Below, in pieces: positions 1 through 10,841 of a stretch of DNA of 64,000 nt. The position numbers and the translations under genes are program-made. Below the pieces are notes generated by a model. The model saw only the letters and a program-made list of their open reading frames with translations, was not told the DNA's origin and ran no database searches. Source of the DNA: Membranipora membranacea (lineage: Eukaryota > Bryozoa > Gymnolaemata > Cheilostomatida > Membraniporidae); assembly GCA_914767715.1 (NCBI GenBank), contig OU612066.1:2423001-2487000 (forward strand). The letters are read 5' to 3'. Positions within the stretch are counted from its first letter, which is position 1. The number at the start of each line of letters is the position of its first letter.

Positions 1-2645
1 TTCGAACATAGAAGCCTTGACAGGGGGTCAGCAATATTATCTGAGCTTTTTACGCGAACTATCTCAAAATCATATGACTGTAAACGAAGCTGCCACCTCT
101 CTATACGAAGGGATGTCCTCTTGGTTTTGTTTCCATAAATGGACTCAAGAGGCTCACAATCAGAAACCACTTTGAACCGACAACCAAAGAGATAATGATG
201 AAACCTCTCACATGCCCAGACAATACCTAGAGCTTCTTTTTCTGTCTGCATGTATCTTTTCTCGACATCAGACAATGCTCTACTTCCATAGCTAACCACT
301 TTGGGCTCGCCATTTTGAATCTGTACCAGTATTGCGCCTAGCCCCACAGGACTGGCATCTGTGTACAGCAGAGTCTCACAACTAGTATCGAAGTGAGTCA
401 AAGTATCATGATTACATAAATCAGCCTTTAGCTGATTGAAAGCCACAATCTCCTTATCTGACAAACATATAGCCTCTCGGGAATTTTTACCCGCTGACAA
501 CCTCCTCAACACATCAGTTGTGTGAGAGTAATGTGGAATAAACTTAGACATATAACTAGTCAAACCGAGGAAACTCTTCAACTCACCAACTGTCTTAGGA
601 ACAGCAGCATCTTTGACTGCCTTGACTTTGCAACCATGGGGATCAATACCCTTGTAACTAAGGAGATGTCCGAGAAACTCTAACTGCTGAACCCCAATCT
701 CACACTTCTTTTTATTCAGAGTCATGTTAGCCTGCTCTAGACGACTGAACACCTCACCCAGCCTACGATCGTGCTCTTCCCTTGTTTTGGCATGGACAAT
801 GATATCATCGGCAAGATTTGCTACACCCGGCAGGCCTTGGATAATTTTGGCGACCTCCTTCTGGTATATTTCTGGAGCCGCATTTATCCCAAACATGAGT
901 CTCTTATATCTATATAGGCCTAAATGAGTACTGAAAGTTGTGATATCCCTGGACTCAGGGTGAAGAACAAATTGGTGGAACCCCATGCGCATGTCCAGCT
1001 TCGAAAAGTACTGAGCCCCATTCATGTCATATAGCATCTCGTCTACGGTGGGGACTGGGTGTTGGTGCCTAACTATAGCCTCATTGGCTCTCCTCATATC
1101 AATGCATAACCTAATCTTACCGGATTCCTTCTTTGGAATGATCACTGCTGGACTTACCCATGATGACCCTGAATGACCTTCGACTTTCTCTATTATATCA
1201 TGTGCGATAAGCTCATCTAAGTGAGCGGCTAGTTTATCTCTCAACAACAGTGGCACTCTTCGGAATGGCTGAGCAACAGGCGCTATATCATCTCTAATTG
1301 TCAGCTTTATCTCATTCTTAGACTTACCCAATACCTCTGAGAACAGCCTTGGATATCTAGCTTCATAATCCTCTAAGCCTACTCTATTTATAATCCTGAT
1401 TACACCTAGTTGTTTACCTGTTTCATTTCCTAACAAAGATTCACCTTTATTAGGAATAACAGTAAATGCGACATCTTCTAAAACAGCAGTGTTGTTATGC
1501 AGCTGTAAATCACACCATACCCTACCTACTGGCTGAATAGGCTCTTTGGCTGTGTACGGGAGAATCTTTGGTCCTCCACTGATGAACCGTTTGATAATAA
1601 ACTTACTTGCTCTCAAACGTTCATAGGTATCCCGTGACATCACATTGCACTCTGACCCTGAGTCTATTATAAACCTCGCTGATACACCACCGACATAGAC
1701 ATTAACTCTGTCTAGAGAGTTACTATTACACACTAAAGGTACATGGTAAGAATTGAATACAAATTCTGGGCTCTCAGAATTATTGTTCACTGTTTCAGGG
1801 CTGGCTTGCTGGTGATCCCCCACATTTACATTGTTGGCCCTTCTAGATCTGTAATATCCTGCATTCGCACCTTGGCCATTCTGTTTGGCCTTGTTTTGAC
1901 AGCACCGAGCATAGTGATTCATTCCATCACACTTACGGCACTGTTTTCCATATGCCGGGCACTCACGAGGTTTGTGTGTGAGATTACAACGGGGACATAC
2001 ATTAGCACCCTCAGTCTCTTGTGTGAAACTAGGTTTTCTGGCAGTGGATCCAGAGGCCACACGGTTTATTGCCGAGGCATTATTCATCTCCCGGGACCTT
2101 TGGACCACAGCTTCATGTGTTGCTGACCGTGTCAATAGTATTTGCAATGTAAGTGCATTTCCCTCTTCCAATAGCTTTTCCCTCAACTTATCGGCTGTGC
2201 AACCTTCTACTATTTGATCACGGATTTGGTTATTCACAGCTTGGGCATCGCCATAATCACAATGGGTGGCCAATTTTCTGAGTCTAGCACAGTATTGGGA
2301 TATAGTTTCGGTTTCCTTCTGTATACATTGCCTAAACATGTGTCGCTGATAGGTGATGTTAGGAGCTATATGGAAATGGCCTTGTATAACAGCTACCATT
2401 TCAGTATATTGATCTCTCTGTGTTTGATCAAGTGTGCTATGAATTTCCCTTACTCTTGGGCCTGCATGATATAGTAATAAAGCTTTCCTCTGGGCTCTCA
2501 TATTTGCATTATCTTCCCCTGCCAAATTGAACAGCCCTTTTGAATCAGCAAAAGCCTCAAATTCCTCAAGCCAAGCATCCCAATTGACTGATACTGTGCT
2601 AGCATCCCCATCTGGTGTGAAATGACTTGGGCCTCTGGTATCCAT
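1..2645 (-). CDS. Gag-Pol polyprotein of Gypsy-type retrotransposon (partial, 3' end outside window)
   Basis: I followed 881 codons from the ATG at 2645 to position 3 without a stop. Gag occupies about residues 1-200 and is followed by two zinc knuckles near 217-247 (CPRCNLTHKPREC, then CRKCDGMNHYARCC). The aspartic protease has its catalytic motif FIIDSGSE near residue 327. Reverse transcriptase follows, with the conserved stretches KIRLCIDMRRAN, YFSKLDMRMGFHQF and the catalytic box NLADDIIV near 615; the usual aromatic of YxDD is replaced by Leu, similar to the NISDDIIV variant I know from other animal Gypsy elements. RNase H shows LLYTDASPVGLGA and EKEALGIVWACERFHHYL. Gag and Pol share one frame with no frameshift site. 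The end of the frame, with integrase, is not in the window. Confidence 0.95.
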   Translation of the reverse strand, partial: MDTRGPSHFTPDGDASTVSVNWDAWLEEFEAFADSKGLFNLAGEDNANMRAQRKALLLYHAGPRVREIHSTLDQTQRDQYTEMVAVIQGHFHIAPNITYQRHMFRQCIQKETETISQYCARLRKLATHCDYGDAQAVNNQIRDQIVEGCTADKLREKLLEEGNALTLQILLTRSATHEAVVQRSREMNNASAINRVASGSTARKPSFTQETEGANVCPRCNLTHKPRECPAYGKQCRKCDGMNHYARCCQNKAKQNGQGANAGYYRSRRANNVNVGDHQQASPETVNNNSESPEFVFNSYHVPLVCNSNSLDRVNVYVGGVSARFIIDSGSECNVMSRDTYERLRASKFIIKRFISGGPKILPYTAKEPIQPVGRVWCDLQLHNNTAVLEDVAFTVIPNKGESLLGNETGKQLGVIRIINRVGLEDYEARYPRLFSEVLGKSKNEIKLTIRDDIAPVAQPFRRVPLLLRDKLAAHLDELIAHDIIEKVEGHSGSSWVSPAVIIPKKESGKIRLCIDMRRANEAIVRHQHPVPTVDEMLYDMNGAQYFSKLDMRMGFHQFVLHPESRDITTFSTHLGLYRYKRLMFGINAAPEIYQKEVAKIIQGLPGVANLADDIIVHAKTREEHDRRLGEVFSRLEQANMTLNKKKCEIGVQQLEFLGHLLSYKGIDPHGCKVKAVKDAAVPKTVGELKSFLGLTSYMSKFIPHYSHTTDVLRRLSAGKNSREAICLSDKEIVAFNQLKADLCNHDTLTHFDTSCETLLYTDASPVGLGAILVQIQNGEPKVVSYGSRALSDVEKRYMQTEKEALGIVWACERFHHYLFGCRFKVVSDCEPLESIYGNKTKRTSLRIERWQLRLQSYDFEIVRVKSSDNIADPLSRLLCS

Positions 2646-2794
2646 TTGCCAGTTTGGATTGATACAGCAATAAATAGTAAACAATACTTATCTTATTCTG
2701 TCTATTCCAGAGAGCTCACAGCTATTTCTTCACACAGAAAGTTTAGCAGCTTATCTTGTCAGATTCACTATTTGTGATATTTTTTTGAACTCAT

Positions 2795-2813
2795 AATCCC
2801 ATCCTCGTCGCCA
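2795..2813 (-). promoter_or_regulatory. Gypsy primer-binding site, complementary to tRNA-Ser(GCT)
   Basis: On the element strand the sequence begins TGGCGACGAGGATGGGATT, one base after the LTR end. Its complement is the 3' end of the widely conserved animal tRNA-Ser(GCT), whose 3' acceptor and T-arm read AATCCCATCCTCGTCG plus CCA. The match is 19 nt. Position, leading TGG and length all fit a retrotransposon minus-strand primer site. The tRNA identity rests on my recollection of the conserved tRNA sequence. Confidence 0.85.
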
Positions 2814-2814
2814 T

Positions 2815-3492
2815 TGTAAGAACTGCTAATTGTGATGGCAATGAATAGTCTGTTTATTCTTCTGATAATAAATGATGATCTCTAACCAAGAAATCTAAAC
2901 CTGTTCAAGATGGTTGACAATAATAATTCGTATCAAGTTGGGCTGCTGTAATAAGCCACAATAGGGAGTAGACAACTCCAAAGTAGTAATGTATAAGTTA
3001 GGGAGTAAACAACTCCAAAGTAGTAGTCACTACACAAATCAGGAGAGCTCCTTATCTTATAATGTCATTGATCAGTTGGAATATCGTGTGACTTGACAAG
3101 GTTCTCAAGTGGTGACTCTAGACAGCATTGTGTCATCTTGTAGCCATGTATTATACCAAAATGAGAGCCTAAATATTTACAAAGTGGAGGAAAAATTGAT
3201 AGTGCAAAGACTAGTGCTGAACAGGATTTGAAGGACAGCCTATTTCTGTTAACTTCCATGTTTTGTTTGGCTTTTATACCTATATATATTCCATAATAGT
3301 ATTATAGGGCATTACCTGAATTTTCCACAAGGCCTTAAAAACTAAATGAACTTTGTATCAAAATTTGAACTATAAGCTGAACCTCTCATTGTCTATTGCA
3401 GACACATTCTGCACAAGTTTATCAACTATTTTCTGCTGTCTATAAAATTGGCAAAGAAAGTGATATTTCATAAGCATGTGAGCACACTTACA
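2815..3492 (-). repeat. 5' LTR of the Gypsy element (right boundary inferred)
   Basis: On the plus strand the segment starts TGTAAG at 2815, next to the primer-binding site, and a matching CTTACA lies at 3487-3492, giving a 6-bp terminal inverted repeat and a 678-bp LTR. On the element strand it holds a TATA box TATAAAAG (3278-3271) and a polyadenylation signal AATAAA (near 2851-2856). A degenerate internal duplication (agggagtagacaactccaa at about 2962 and agggagtaaacaactccaa at about 3000) lies inside. The left border is firm; the right one needs the partner LTR. Confidence 0.65.
3266..3280 (-). promoter_or_regulatory. Probable TATA box of the Gypsy LTR promoter
   Basis: On the minus strand the bases read TATAAAAG, a strong TATA consensus, placed inside the presumed LTR and pointing toward gag. 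Transcription would be expected to start roughly 25-35 bases further left. No initiator was identified. Confidence 0.45.
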
Positions 3493-5013
3493 AAGACCCT
3501 TGGCGAAATATTTGTCATTGGGTAGATTTGTTATTTTAATATGGTTCACCAGGGTGGAGAATTGAAAATCAAAAATAAAATTATTTTGAATACTGTCTTA
3601 AACTATTGCTTTTGGGTTTATAATGCCAATCGATATATACCAAAGCTTCACAGGTAGGCCAACAAAACATATCTGTACCGTTCATCTCATTATGCCGGCA
3701 GGCTATATTTTATATGGATCTGTATCCTTATTTCTATAAGAGCTTATTGAGGCTAAATATTATGTCTGCAATATATTTGTCAATCATTGTGCATTACTCA
3801 AATTTTAAGTCAAGTGTTGAATCTCTGCCTACCCTGCCAATACCCTACACATCCTCACATTGAGCCCACTAAAATCTGTGCCAGCTAAGAGCCACGATGA
3901 GGTATTCTTGGTCCTCTAATGATAATCAGTGAGGGAATATGAACACAAATAATGGCCCTTGGGCGTACTTATACAGGCCCTAGATGAAGGATTATCACAG
4001 GATCACAAGGATTATCAGGATTTTCCACTGATCAATTAAATGTGATACACACATGTGAAGCTTTAATGGATGTTATACGAGTAGTTGGGCTCATCAGACG
4101 AATACCCATCACATTCTCATAAGTGACTTATTAATCATTTATGTAGTCTCATCTTCAGCAAATAGTACCAATATATTCAAGTTTGAAGTTTCAACACCAT
4201 TGCCACTAACCTGATGAAGAGAGAATGACAAACCTAGGAATGTGATCCATTGACAATTAAGAAAATTTAGGCTTGCTGCTAATTTGTGAAATTGTGTAAT
4301 TTCATTTTCTGTCAATTGCTGTTCTACGTCATATAGTTCAGACTAATTTTGTTGCATTTGTTTTATTCCCAAGTTGTGGTGGTCAATCTCTATCTAATCT
4401 CCCTCTCAAAGATATGCAAATCTTGTTTACAGGCTTTTTTCTCTCCTCCTGCATATACGACTTGGAAAAAGCAGATTGATTTTGAAGCATTACCCAGATT
4501 ATATTGGCGGAAGCTTGCCTGTATTCATGAGGGTGTGGAGAAAGACCATGGTCCTTCAAATTATGGATAACTCCCAAATTGGAAATATATTGTCCATCAA
4601 TCAATCAATGCTTTCAACATTTCTTGAACATTTTAAATTATCCGACAATAGTTTTTTTCATTTTTTTTTCAATTCGAGGTCGTTAAAGACTGTCTGAACG
4701 CACCCAGTCCTTCCTTGACGTCTTGGATTGGCCGAGCAGCTTAGTTTTAATAATATAACGATAGTATAAAGCATGACAACAAACAACCAAGAGTGTTACC
4801 TAAATGTGCGTTGAAATTATTACATTTTTATATTATTCATGATAATTATTTATTATTTATGATAATTATTTATTATTTATGATAATAATCATAACGGCCT
4901 GGCCTTCTTCACTGCTTGTAACTCCACCTGCCTACTAAATTGAGGGAGTTAATCTACTGGTTGATAGACTGAATGGACAGTTGGTGTATCTATCGGATAT
5001 GTGGATTGTTTGA
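3493..5013. other. Intergenic stretch without recognisable gene
   Basis: I see no exon-like coding frame with family similarity here. The only structure is an AT-rich tandem repeat of about 20 bp near 4840-4887, built from tgataattatttattattta-like units. Confidence 0.5.
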
Positions 5014-5190
5014 AGCATAAACATATAAATACTCTAGACTGGAAACTATTGACTATTTGATCAAGGAGTTGTAGACCTACAACTCCTTGATTTGATACAG
5101 GCTCAGTGTCTTCTCTAATTCAGTGACGCGACGTCACTGCGCTATTCACTTTTTCTCTGTAGTGCATAGGCTAGAATAGGAGTTATCTCC
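5014..5190 (+). repeat. Dispersed repeat copy A (inverted relative to 8256-8392)
   Basis: This segment starts with cataaacatataaatactc and ends around aataggagttatctcc. Its reverse complement recurs at 8256-8392. Copy A carries an extra piece of about 50 bp containing a near-perfect palindrome (5061-5074 with 5077-5090) that copy B lacks. Both copies carry a short palindromic core of the form CAGTGACG..CGTCACTG. Shorter relatives with the GTCACTGCGC motif occur near 6300 and 30740. Confidence 0.7.
5061..5090. repeat. Perfect palindrome inside dispersed repeat A
   Basis: Arms tcaaggagttgtag and ctacaactccttga (14 bp each) are separated by two bases. The related copy at 8256-8392 lacks this palindrome, so it looks like a later insertion. 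Confidence 0.8.
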
Positions 5191-6580
5191 ACATAAATCT
5201 CATGTGTGAATAAAAGACCTTCTTATTTCTAAATATGACCACTACAACTGGGTAAAACCAGTGAATTTTACAGAACATGTACTAATGAAGTATAAAATGT
5301 GATCAAATGCCATCAAATATTATGTGTGCCATAACAACATATGCTATAGCATGTTTCTGGTTTTAACATTTGTATGAAAAATGGTGCGTCAACTTTTCAA
5401 GGTTCAAGGTTTTGCTCAGAGTGTTACCTAATAAGCCGCATCTGATCTTTCCAGCTGTCAGGCGTGTTAACGAAAGATGGGAAACACTAATGGTCCTTGA
5501 GTAAGGTCATGTAGGTAATGGTAATGTATTTTTGTCAACTAAATGCTTAAAAACTCAGAACACTTAGTCTTTGTTCTTTATGGTTCTTGTTCTTGGCTAC
5601 TATAAAAATTTTAGTGCGGTGAACTAAAAAAAAACTTCTCAGCAGCCATCACAAGTAAATATAAACTGTAGATACAACACAAGCAAGTCACCTTGACCGC
5701 TGTGTAGTAGTGTACGGCACATCAGATCATTTGATCTTTACCGGTGATATCTATAACACTAGTTTGTTCCCTCGGAGGACGGTGGTGGTGGAGGGATATT
5801 TAAAAAGCTGTGTATCAAATCAGTTTGTACCTATGATATTGAGCCAAGATCTACAAAGTTGTCCAGGTACCTAAGTCTGCAACATGAGTACGGCTTCGTC
5901 TGATTCAAATTTTCTAAGGTAGGAAAGACGGAAGATTTTTCTTCTGTCTGCGACTTCCTAATGTATTAAACAGAATCCACAGAGAGCCATTAGAGTCCAG
6001 CTGCTGGTACTCAGAATTTGCAATTCGCACCCTATACCCATATCTACAATACCCTATAGCATGAAAATATTCACTGATTTAAATTTAGCAACCTGGACAA
6101 GAATAGGAAAACTTACTAGTGATTCATTAATGAATATTGATTTTGTAAATCCACAATGTATAATATCATTGGTAACTTTGCAAACACCTTATAATTTGAT
6201 TAGGGAAGTAATATTTTGGATATTTTCGTGAATACTTGATGCGCGAAATTTTAATTTTAATAAAAGTTTTCATGCTGTGCATTAGTGCATTCCTCATGAC
6301 CGACGTCACTGCGCTTTTCAAAACTCCATACATTTTTATGCAGTAGCATGCAAAAACAGTCTAGATTATAGAGTCAGGCCATCTCTCATTATTCAGTTGT
6401 GCTGAGCATGCAAGCAGCGTTGTGAGGGAAATAATCGATCGTTATGTAAGGATCCGCGCTCATCATGAGGCCGCTTTGAAAACGGATGCAAACACTCTTA
6501 TTCGGTCCAAAATGACCCGCCTCCCTATATTCAGCCATGTCTGATAAGATAAGTCTCGGTAAATATACAGCCACTAAATT
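5191..6580. other. Intergenic stretch without recognisable gene
   Basis: No protein or RNA gene is apparent. It contains a short relative of the dispersed repeat (gacgtcactgcgcttttc near 6303). Short open frames here show no family resemblance. Confidence 0.45.
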
Positions 6581-6584
6581 ATCA

Positions 6585-6770
6585 ATTGATTTGGCCAGTC
6601 TGAGCCACTTTTATTTTCTCTACAGCATGCATGTTAAACTCAATATTTATGTGATTGATTGGGCCAGTCTGGGCCGTTTTTTGAATTGATAAGAATCTTG
6701 CTTAATTTTTGAAGGTCTTTAACTTAACAAAAGTTTTTCTTTGGATTGATTGGGCCAGTCTGGGCTGCAT
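6585..6770. repeat. Three spaced copies of a GGGCCAGTCTGGGCC-type motif
   Basis: A roughly 20-bp motif (ttgattgggccagtctgggc and close variants) occurs near 6586, 6654 and 6745, separated by unrelated AT-rich sequence. It looks like a degenerate direct repeat with unit spacing of 70-90 bp. Confidence 0.6.
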
Positions 6771-7594
6771 CTAAGTCATCCGTTGTAATAGTTCAATTTC
6801 TGATCCCTATCAAGTATTTCATTCAGGTCCTGTCACAAGCCAGCGGGTTATTCCCACAAGGTGAGTTGAATTGTGGTATTTTATCATATCTTATTTCCTG
6901 TGCGATGAAGAGACCTGTTGTTCTGCCAGTTCAAAATAAAGTCACAAGAGGAATACCCACCAGATGTTGGGGAAACACTAGACATCCAGGTCATATGTGA
7001 GATTATAAACCCTTAACGCTATTGAAAGATTCCACTGCTTAAAATTTGTTGATTTTTACACAGATTGATACATGTGTATCAGGAAGGGATGTGTAGGAAT
7101 ACCATGTCAATCTTAGACCAAAATTTCTAGCTTATGCTAGTTTAAAATGTCAGTAAGATTGATCCAGAAGTAGCTAATCTCCAACAATTTTATCATTCAA
7201 AATCACTGAATCGATATGAAGAGCAAAGGCTCAGTGTTCTGAGCTCAGATTTTAAGCCTTTAGTTATATATACTTTTTTCTTTCTTATAATGTAACATAT
7301 TATAGGGGAAAAAAATATGGGGCGCTTCACGCATTTGTAACCGAAAGTGACGATCAACGCCACTGTATATGTTGTTTGGCAGACAGGGTACTTGCCATAG
7401 AATAAGATGTTGTTAAATCTGGTGCAGAATTGACGAACAAATGAACACCATCACCAGGAAATTGTTAGCATTTCCACAATGGATGACATAGGTTAGTGAT
7501 AGGGAGGTGGGAGGGAAATTGACAGACTTATTTTCTTTCAAGACCGGCGCGGTGACCGGATGTAGATTGAAAGAAAGAATATGTGAGTAGCTGT

Positions 7595-7715
7595 GAACAG
7601 CAGTTCTAAGAAAGCCTATCATTGGCTGAGAACAGTAGTTCTAAGAAAGCCTATCATTGGCTGAGAGCAGTAGTTCTAAGAAAGCCTATCATTGACTGAG
7701 AACAGTAGTTCTAAG
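7595..7715. repeat. 35-bp tandem repeat, about 3.5 copies
   Basis: Units begin at 7595, 7630, 7665 and 7700 with an exact 35-bp period. Each starts gaacagyagttctaagaaag and ends around atcattggctga. Copies differ by only one or two bases, so the array is recent. No promoter or gene function is apparent. Confidence 0.9.
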
Positions 7716-8255
7716 TTTTTCTTACCAATAAGTTGTCCTTAGTTGGTTGAGGGAGGGCAACTTTTTATTCAGTTGACCTAGGATTATTTGTCGTGTCTTG
7801 GGACTGATTGCCAAGACAAGGGAGGTGTTATAAGGGCAGAAAAAAATCTTTTTTTGTACCAAAAACTTTATTTTTATTGGCAACCAAAGTCATCTCATTT
7901 GAAATAGTTGACAAAATACATTTGAAATTAAACCATACTCAAGGACTATCAGTATTATCCATCTTGCGCTACATGTCTGACAGTTGGAAAGATCAGATGC
8001 AGTTAGTTCAGTGAAAATGCTGAGCAAAACCTTAAATTTACAATAGTCGATGGACCATTTTTCATCCAAATTCTTCAGGCCAGAAGCAGCTACAATGTAA
8101 GTTGTTATTGCACGAACAATATTTGATTGCGCGATATACTGATCAATTTTTATACTTTATTACTATATGTTCTATAAAATTCATTGGGTGTACCAATTTT
8201 TTACTGATCATCTTTAGAAATAACAGGGTGTTTTATTCCTACATTACATGTATAG

Positions 8256-8392
8256 GGACATAACTCCTATTCTGGCCTATGTGCTACAGTGAAAAAGTGA
8301 ATAGCGCAGTGACATTGTGTCACTGAATTAGAGAAGACGCTCTAGGCCAGTAGTTTCCAGTCTAGAGTATTTATATGTTTATGGTTTGAAGT
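8256..8392 (-). repeat. Dispersed repeat copy B (inverted relative to 5014-5190)
   Basis: Reverse-complement copy of the repeat at 5014-5190, lacking the palindromic insertion of copy A. The pair forms an inverted repeat around roughly 3.1 kb of spacer that contains no recognisable transposase. Confidence 0.7.
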
Positions 8393-10620
8393 AATAAATG
8401 AGTAGCAGCCTTGACGATCTAGAATTCGACACTACACTATCACTCAAACTTCTTCTCTGCCAAGTCATGGGAAAATTCTTCTTCCTCATTAAAAGAAACA
8501 GCTCTAGAAAATTGAAAGGCTCAATTTATCATCAAAAAATAAAGGTGAGCTAGCAACGGTCCATTAGCTAACAGTTACCCTCAGCGATAGGCTGCTGACA
8601 TATTATTGAGATTTCTGTATTGGAAAATACTGATCTGAAGAACTTGAGGGTGGGATATGTGGAGATTGCAATCCACTTGTCAGGTTAATTTTTTGTTTAC
8701 AATCAGAGGTACTATTGAAAACTTGTCCTCTCATGTTCACATAACGGTACATAACTGTCTATGAAAAATCCACTGAGAAAACTTAAAGTTTACATCAGAT
8801 TTGCAGAAGAGAGAGATATCTTTAACAAATATGCATGAACATAATTTTTAAACATGTTCGAAAATGTGTTACTAATATTAATAAATACTAATTGATCGAT
8901 AAATAAACCTTGAAGATCTTAAAGAAAGATGACGGATTTGGCCATATAAATTTAGTGAATATTGCAGTGTTGACATAATATTCTACTACATCTTATAGCT
9001 GAGTTCAAACCGGAAACCTGTCAACTGGATTAGATAGGAGCAAACTAATCCCAGTAAGAATGTTATTATCAGTGCTGATACACAGGTGGTATCAAACATT
9101 GAGTTGAAAATAAATTTTATGCTTATCTCAATATTTACCTTGGCTGTAATCAGCTCTAATACTGATGACAGGTGATATTATGTATGCCATCATAACTCAG
9201 ACAATATGCCATATCTGTGACATAACCACTTTCAAATTATCATGTCAGTGACTGAAAGCAAATCATGACATTCCAATTCCGTACCTATGCATTATACTGC
9301 AAGCTCCACCCCCCACCAACCCTCCCTGGTCTATCCATACACTGCTGCTCATGTCCTTAAACTCAACAACTCAACAATGATATACGCGGGAAATGATATT
9401 AAACCTACAACCACATAGAGATAGGTTCAAAGAGGGCCCTTCGCATGTAATACACCGGGGGTCTCAAACACCTTTACTTACTTTATATTTGCAGTGTGAC
9501 CACAACAAGGTATTCGAAAAAAAAGTATCACTAAATTCCTGCTATCTTGCGAGATAAGTTTTTGTTGTTTGCAATCACTCCTTTTCTGCATCATTATCAC
9601 TTTATCTTTGTGTTCACTCTACCTAAGGTGGTCAAACATAGTATTAGAACACAGATCTGTACATGTTTGTTATTAATGAATCATGAGTAATAGTTAAGGC
9701 TGGAAGGGTTTGTATCGATACACTGATCCGACAAGATTTGATGCAATTTTCAAGCAATAGAAATTAATCAACTCGACAGAAATGAATATACCACAGCAGT
9801 TATTGCTCTCAACACATATATGATTATGATTATCAGATGTCTCAAGTTGACATTTACTTGTCTTCTCATTGAATACAAGGATACTACAATTTCTGTTATG
9901 TGACGTACCCCAGGGGAAACATCCCAATGCCGATTGAAGGCAATCACCCTGGAAGTTTGAGAGGCCATAACTTCCTCAATATTTGGATTCTAAAGCTGAA
10001 AATCGCTCACATGATAGAATAAAATATAGAGAATAAGATGTGATACAAAAGAGCAGCCTCAAACAAAGTCTTTAAGTTTTACTTCTTATGAAAATCCCAT
10101 CCAACGAGGGTTGTTCAGTTTGCTGTTGGCTAGTCATGCTGCATATCATAAAACCAAGGTAAGTTTGTATAATAAATTCCACACACCTTAAATTATTTGA
10201 AACAATATAAAATCATTATTATTTGTAGTGAAATTGAGTGACAGATAATTCTACATGCAGGCAGGAAAACATTTAGCAACTCATGATTAGTCACAGATAG
10301 ATACATTTGATGGACTATAAAAATGTTACATCTCCTCATTGTTCAAGGTGGTCAAATTTCTTGTATAGGATGTCTTCAATTTACTGTCAATTTTGATGGA
10401 AATTTAATGCAAAAGGTGAAACTTAAAAATTTGAATTTGAATTTCGGGCAGTGAAGAATGGTTTAAGATGTAACTTGTCATGATAATCACTATGTTCCCA
10501 AGGTTCGATTTTGTAAGGATTTCGGGAAATGGAAATGGCATTAAAATCAAATTCCAATTGTGACGAATGACTTTTTGGACGTAAATATCCATACCGTGTT
10601 TATTCGACCTTTTTCCTAAT
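8393..10620. other. Intergenic stretch without recognisable gene
   Basis: No exon with family similarity, RNA gene or clear mobile element was found in this AT-rich segment. Confidence 0.45.
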
Positions 10621-10660
10621 TGGCGGCGTGGCTGAATGGTTAGCGCGCTTGCACACAATG
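10621..10660 (+). repeat. tRNA-like SINE head fragment (box A only)
   Basis: The sequence ggcggcgtggctgaatggtt followed by agcgcgcttg matches the 5' half of a tRNA, with a box A-like block at about 10628-10647. No box B or T-arm follows, so this is a truncated tRNA-derived SINE or tRNA relic rather than a tRNA gene. Confidence 0.5.
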
Positions 10661-10841
10661 CACACAGATTCTTTTCATATTTTTCCCAGCATTTGGAGTG
10701 AACCACAAAATCGAAGCATGGGACCATAGTGATTTAGAATGATGTGTCTGCAATAGCGATTTGCAAAACACAAAAACTGCAAAATATGGGGATGTCGTGG
10801 GATGATATTTATGTTGTTGATTAAATTGGTGTCTGCAATAA

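Larger units (their letters stand above)
1..3492 (-). mobile_element. Gypsy-type LTR retrotransposon, 5' half
   Basis: The element reads right to left. In its own order it has a 5' LTR (about 3492-2815), a primer-binding site (2813-2795), a leader, and one long Gag-Pol frame starting at 2645 that is still open at the window edge. Protease, reverse transcriptase and RNase H follow each other in the order typical of Ty3/Gypsy. Integrase and the 3' LTR must lie to the left, outside the window. The whole visible frame lacks stops or frameshifts, which suggests a young copy. The right LTR limit is inferred from a 6-bp terminal inverted repeat and is less certain than the rest. Confidence 0.93.

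Noticed and set aside
7595-7715. CRISPR-like array
   Set aside because: The 35-bp units follow directly with no unique spacers, in a eukaryotic context.
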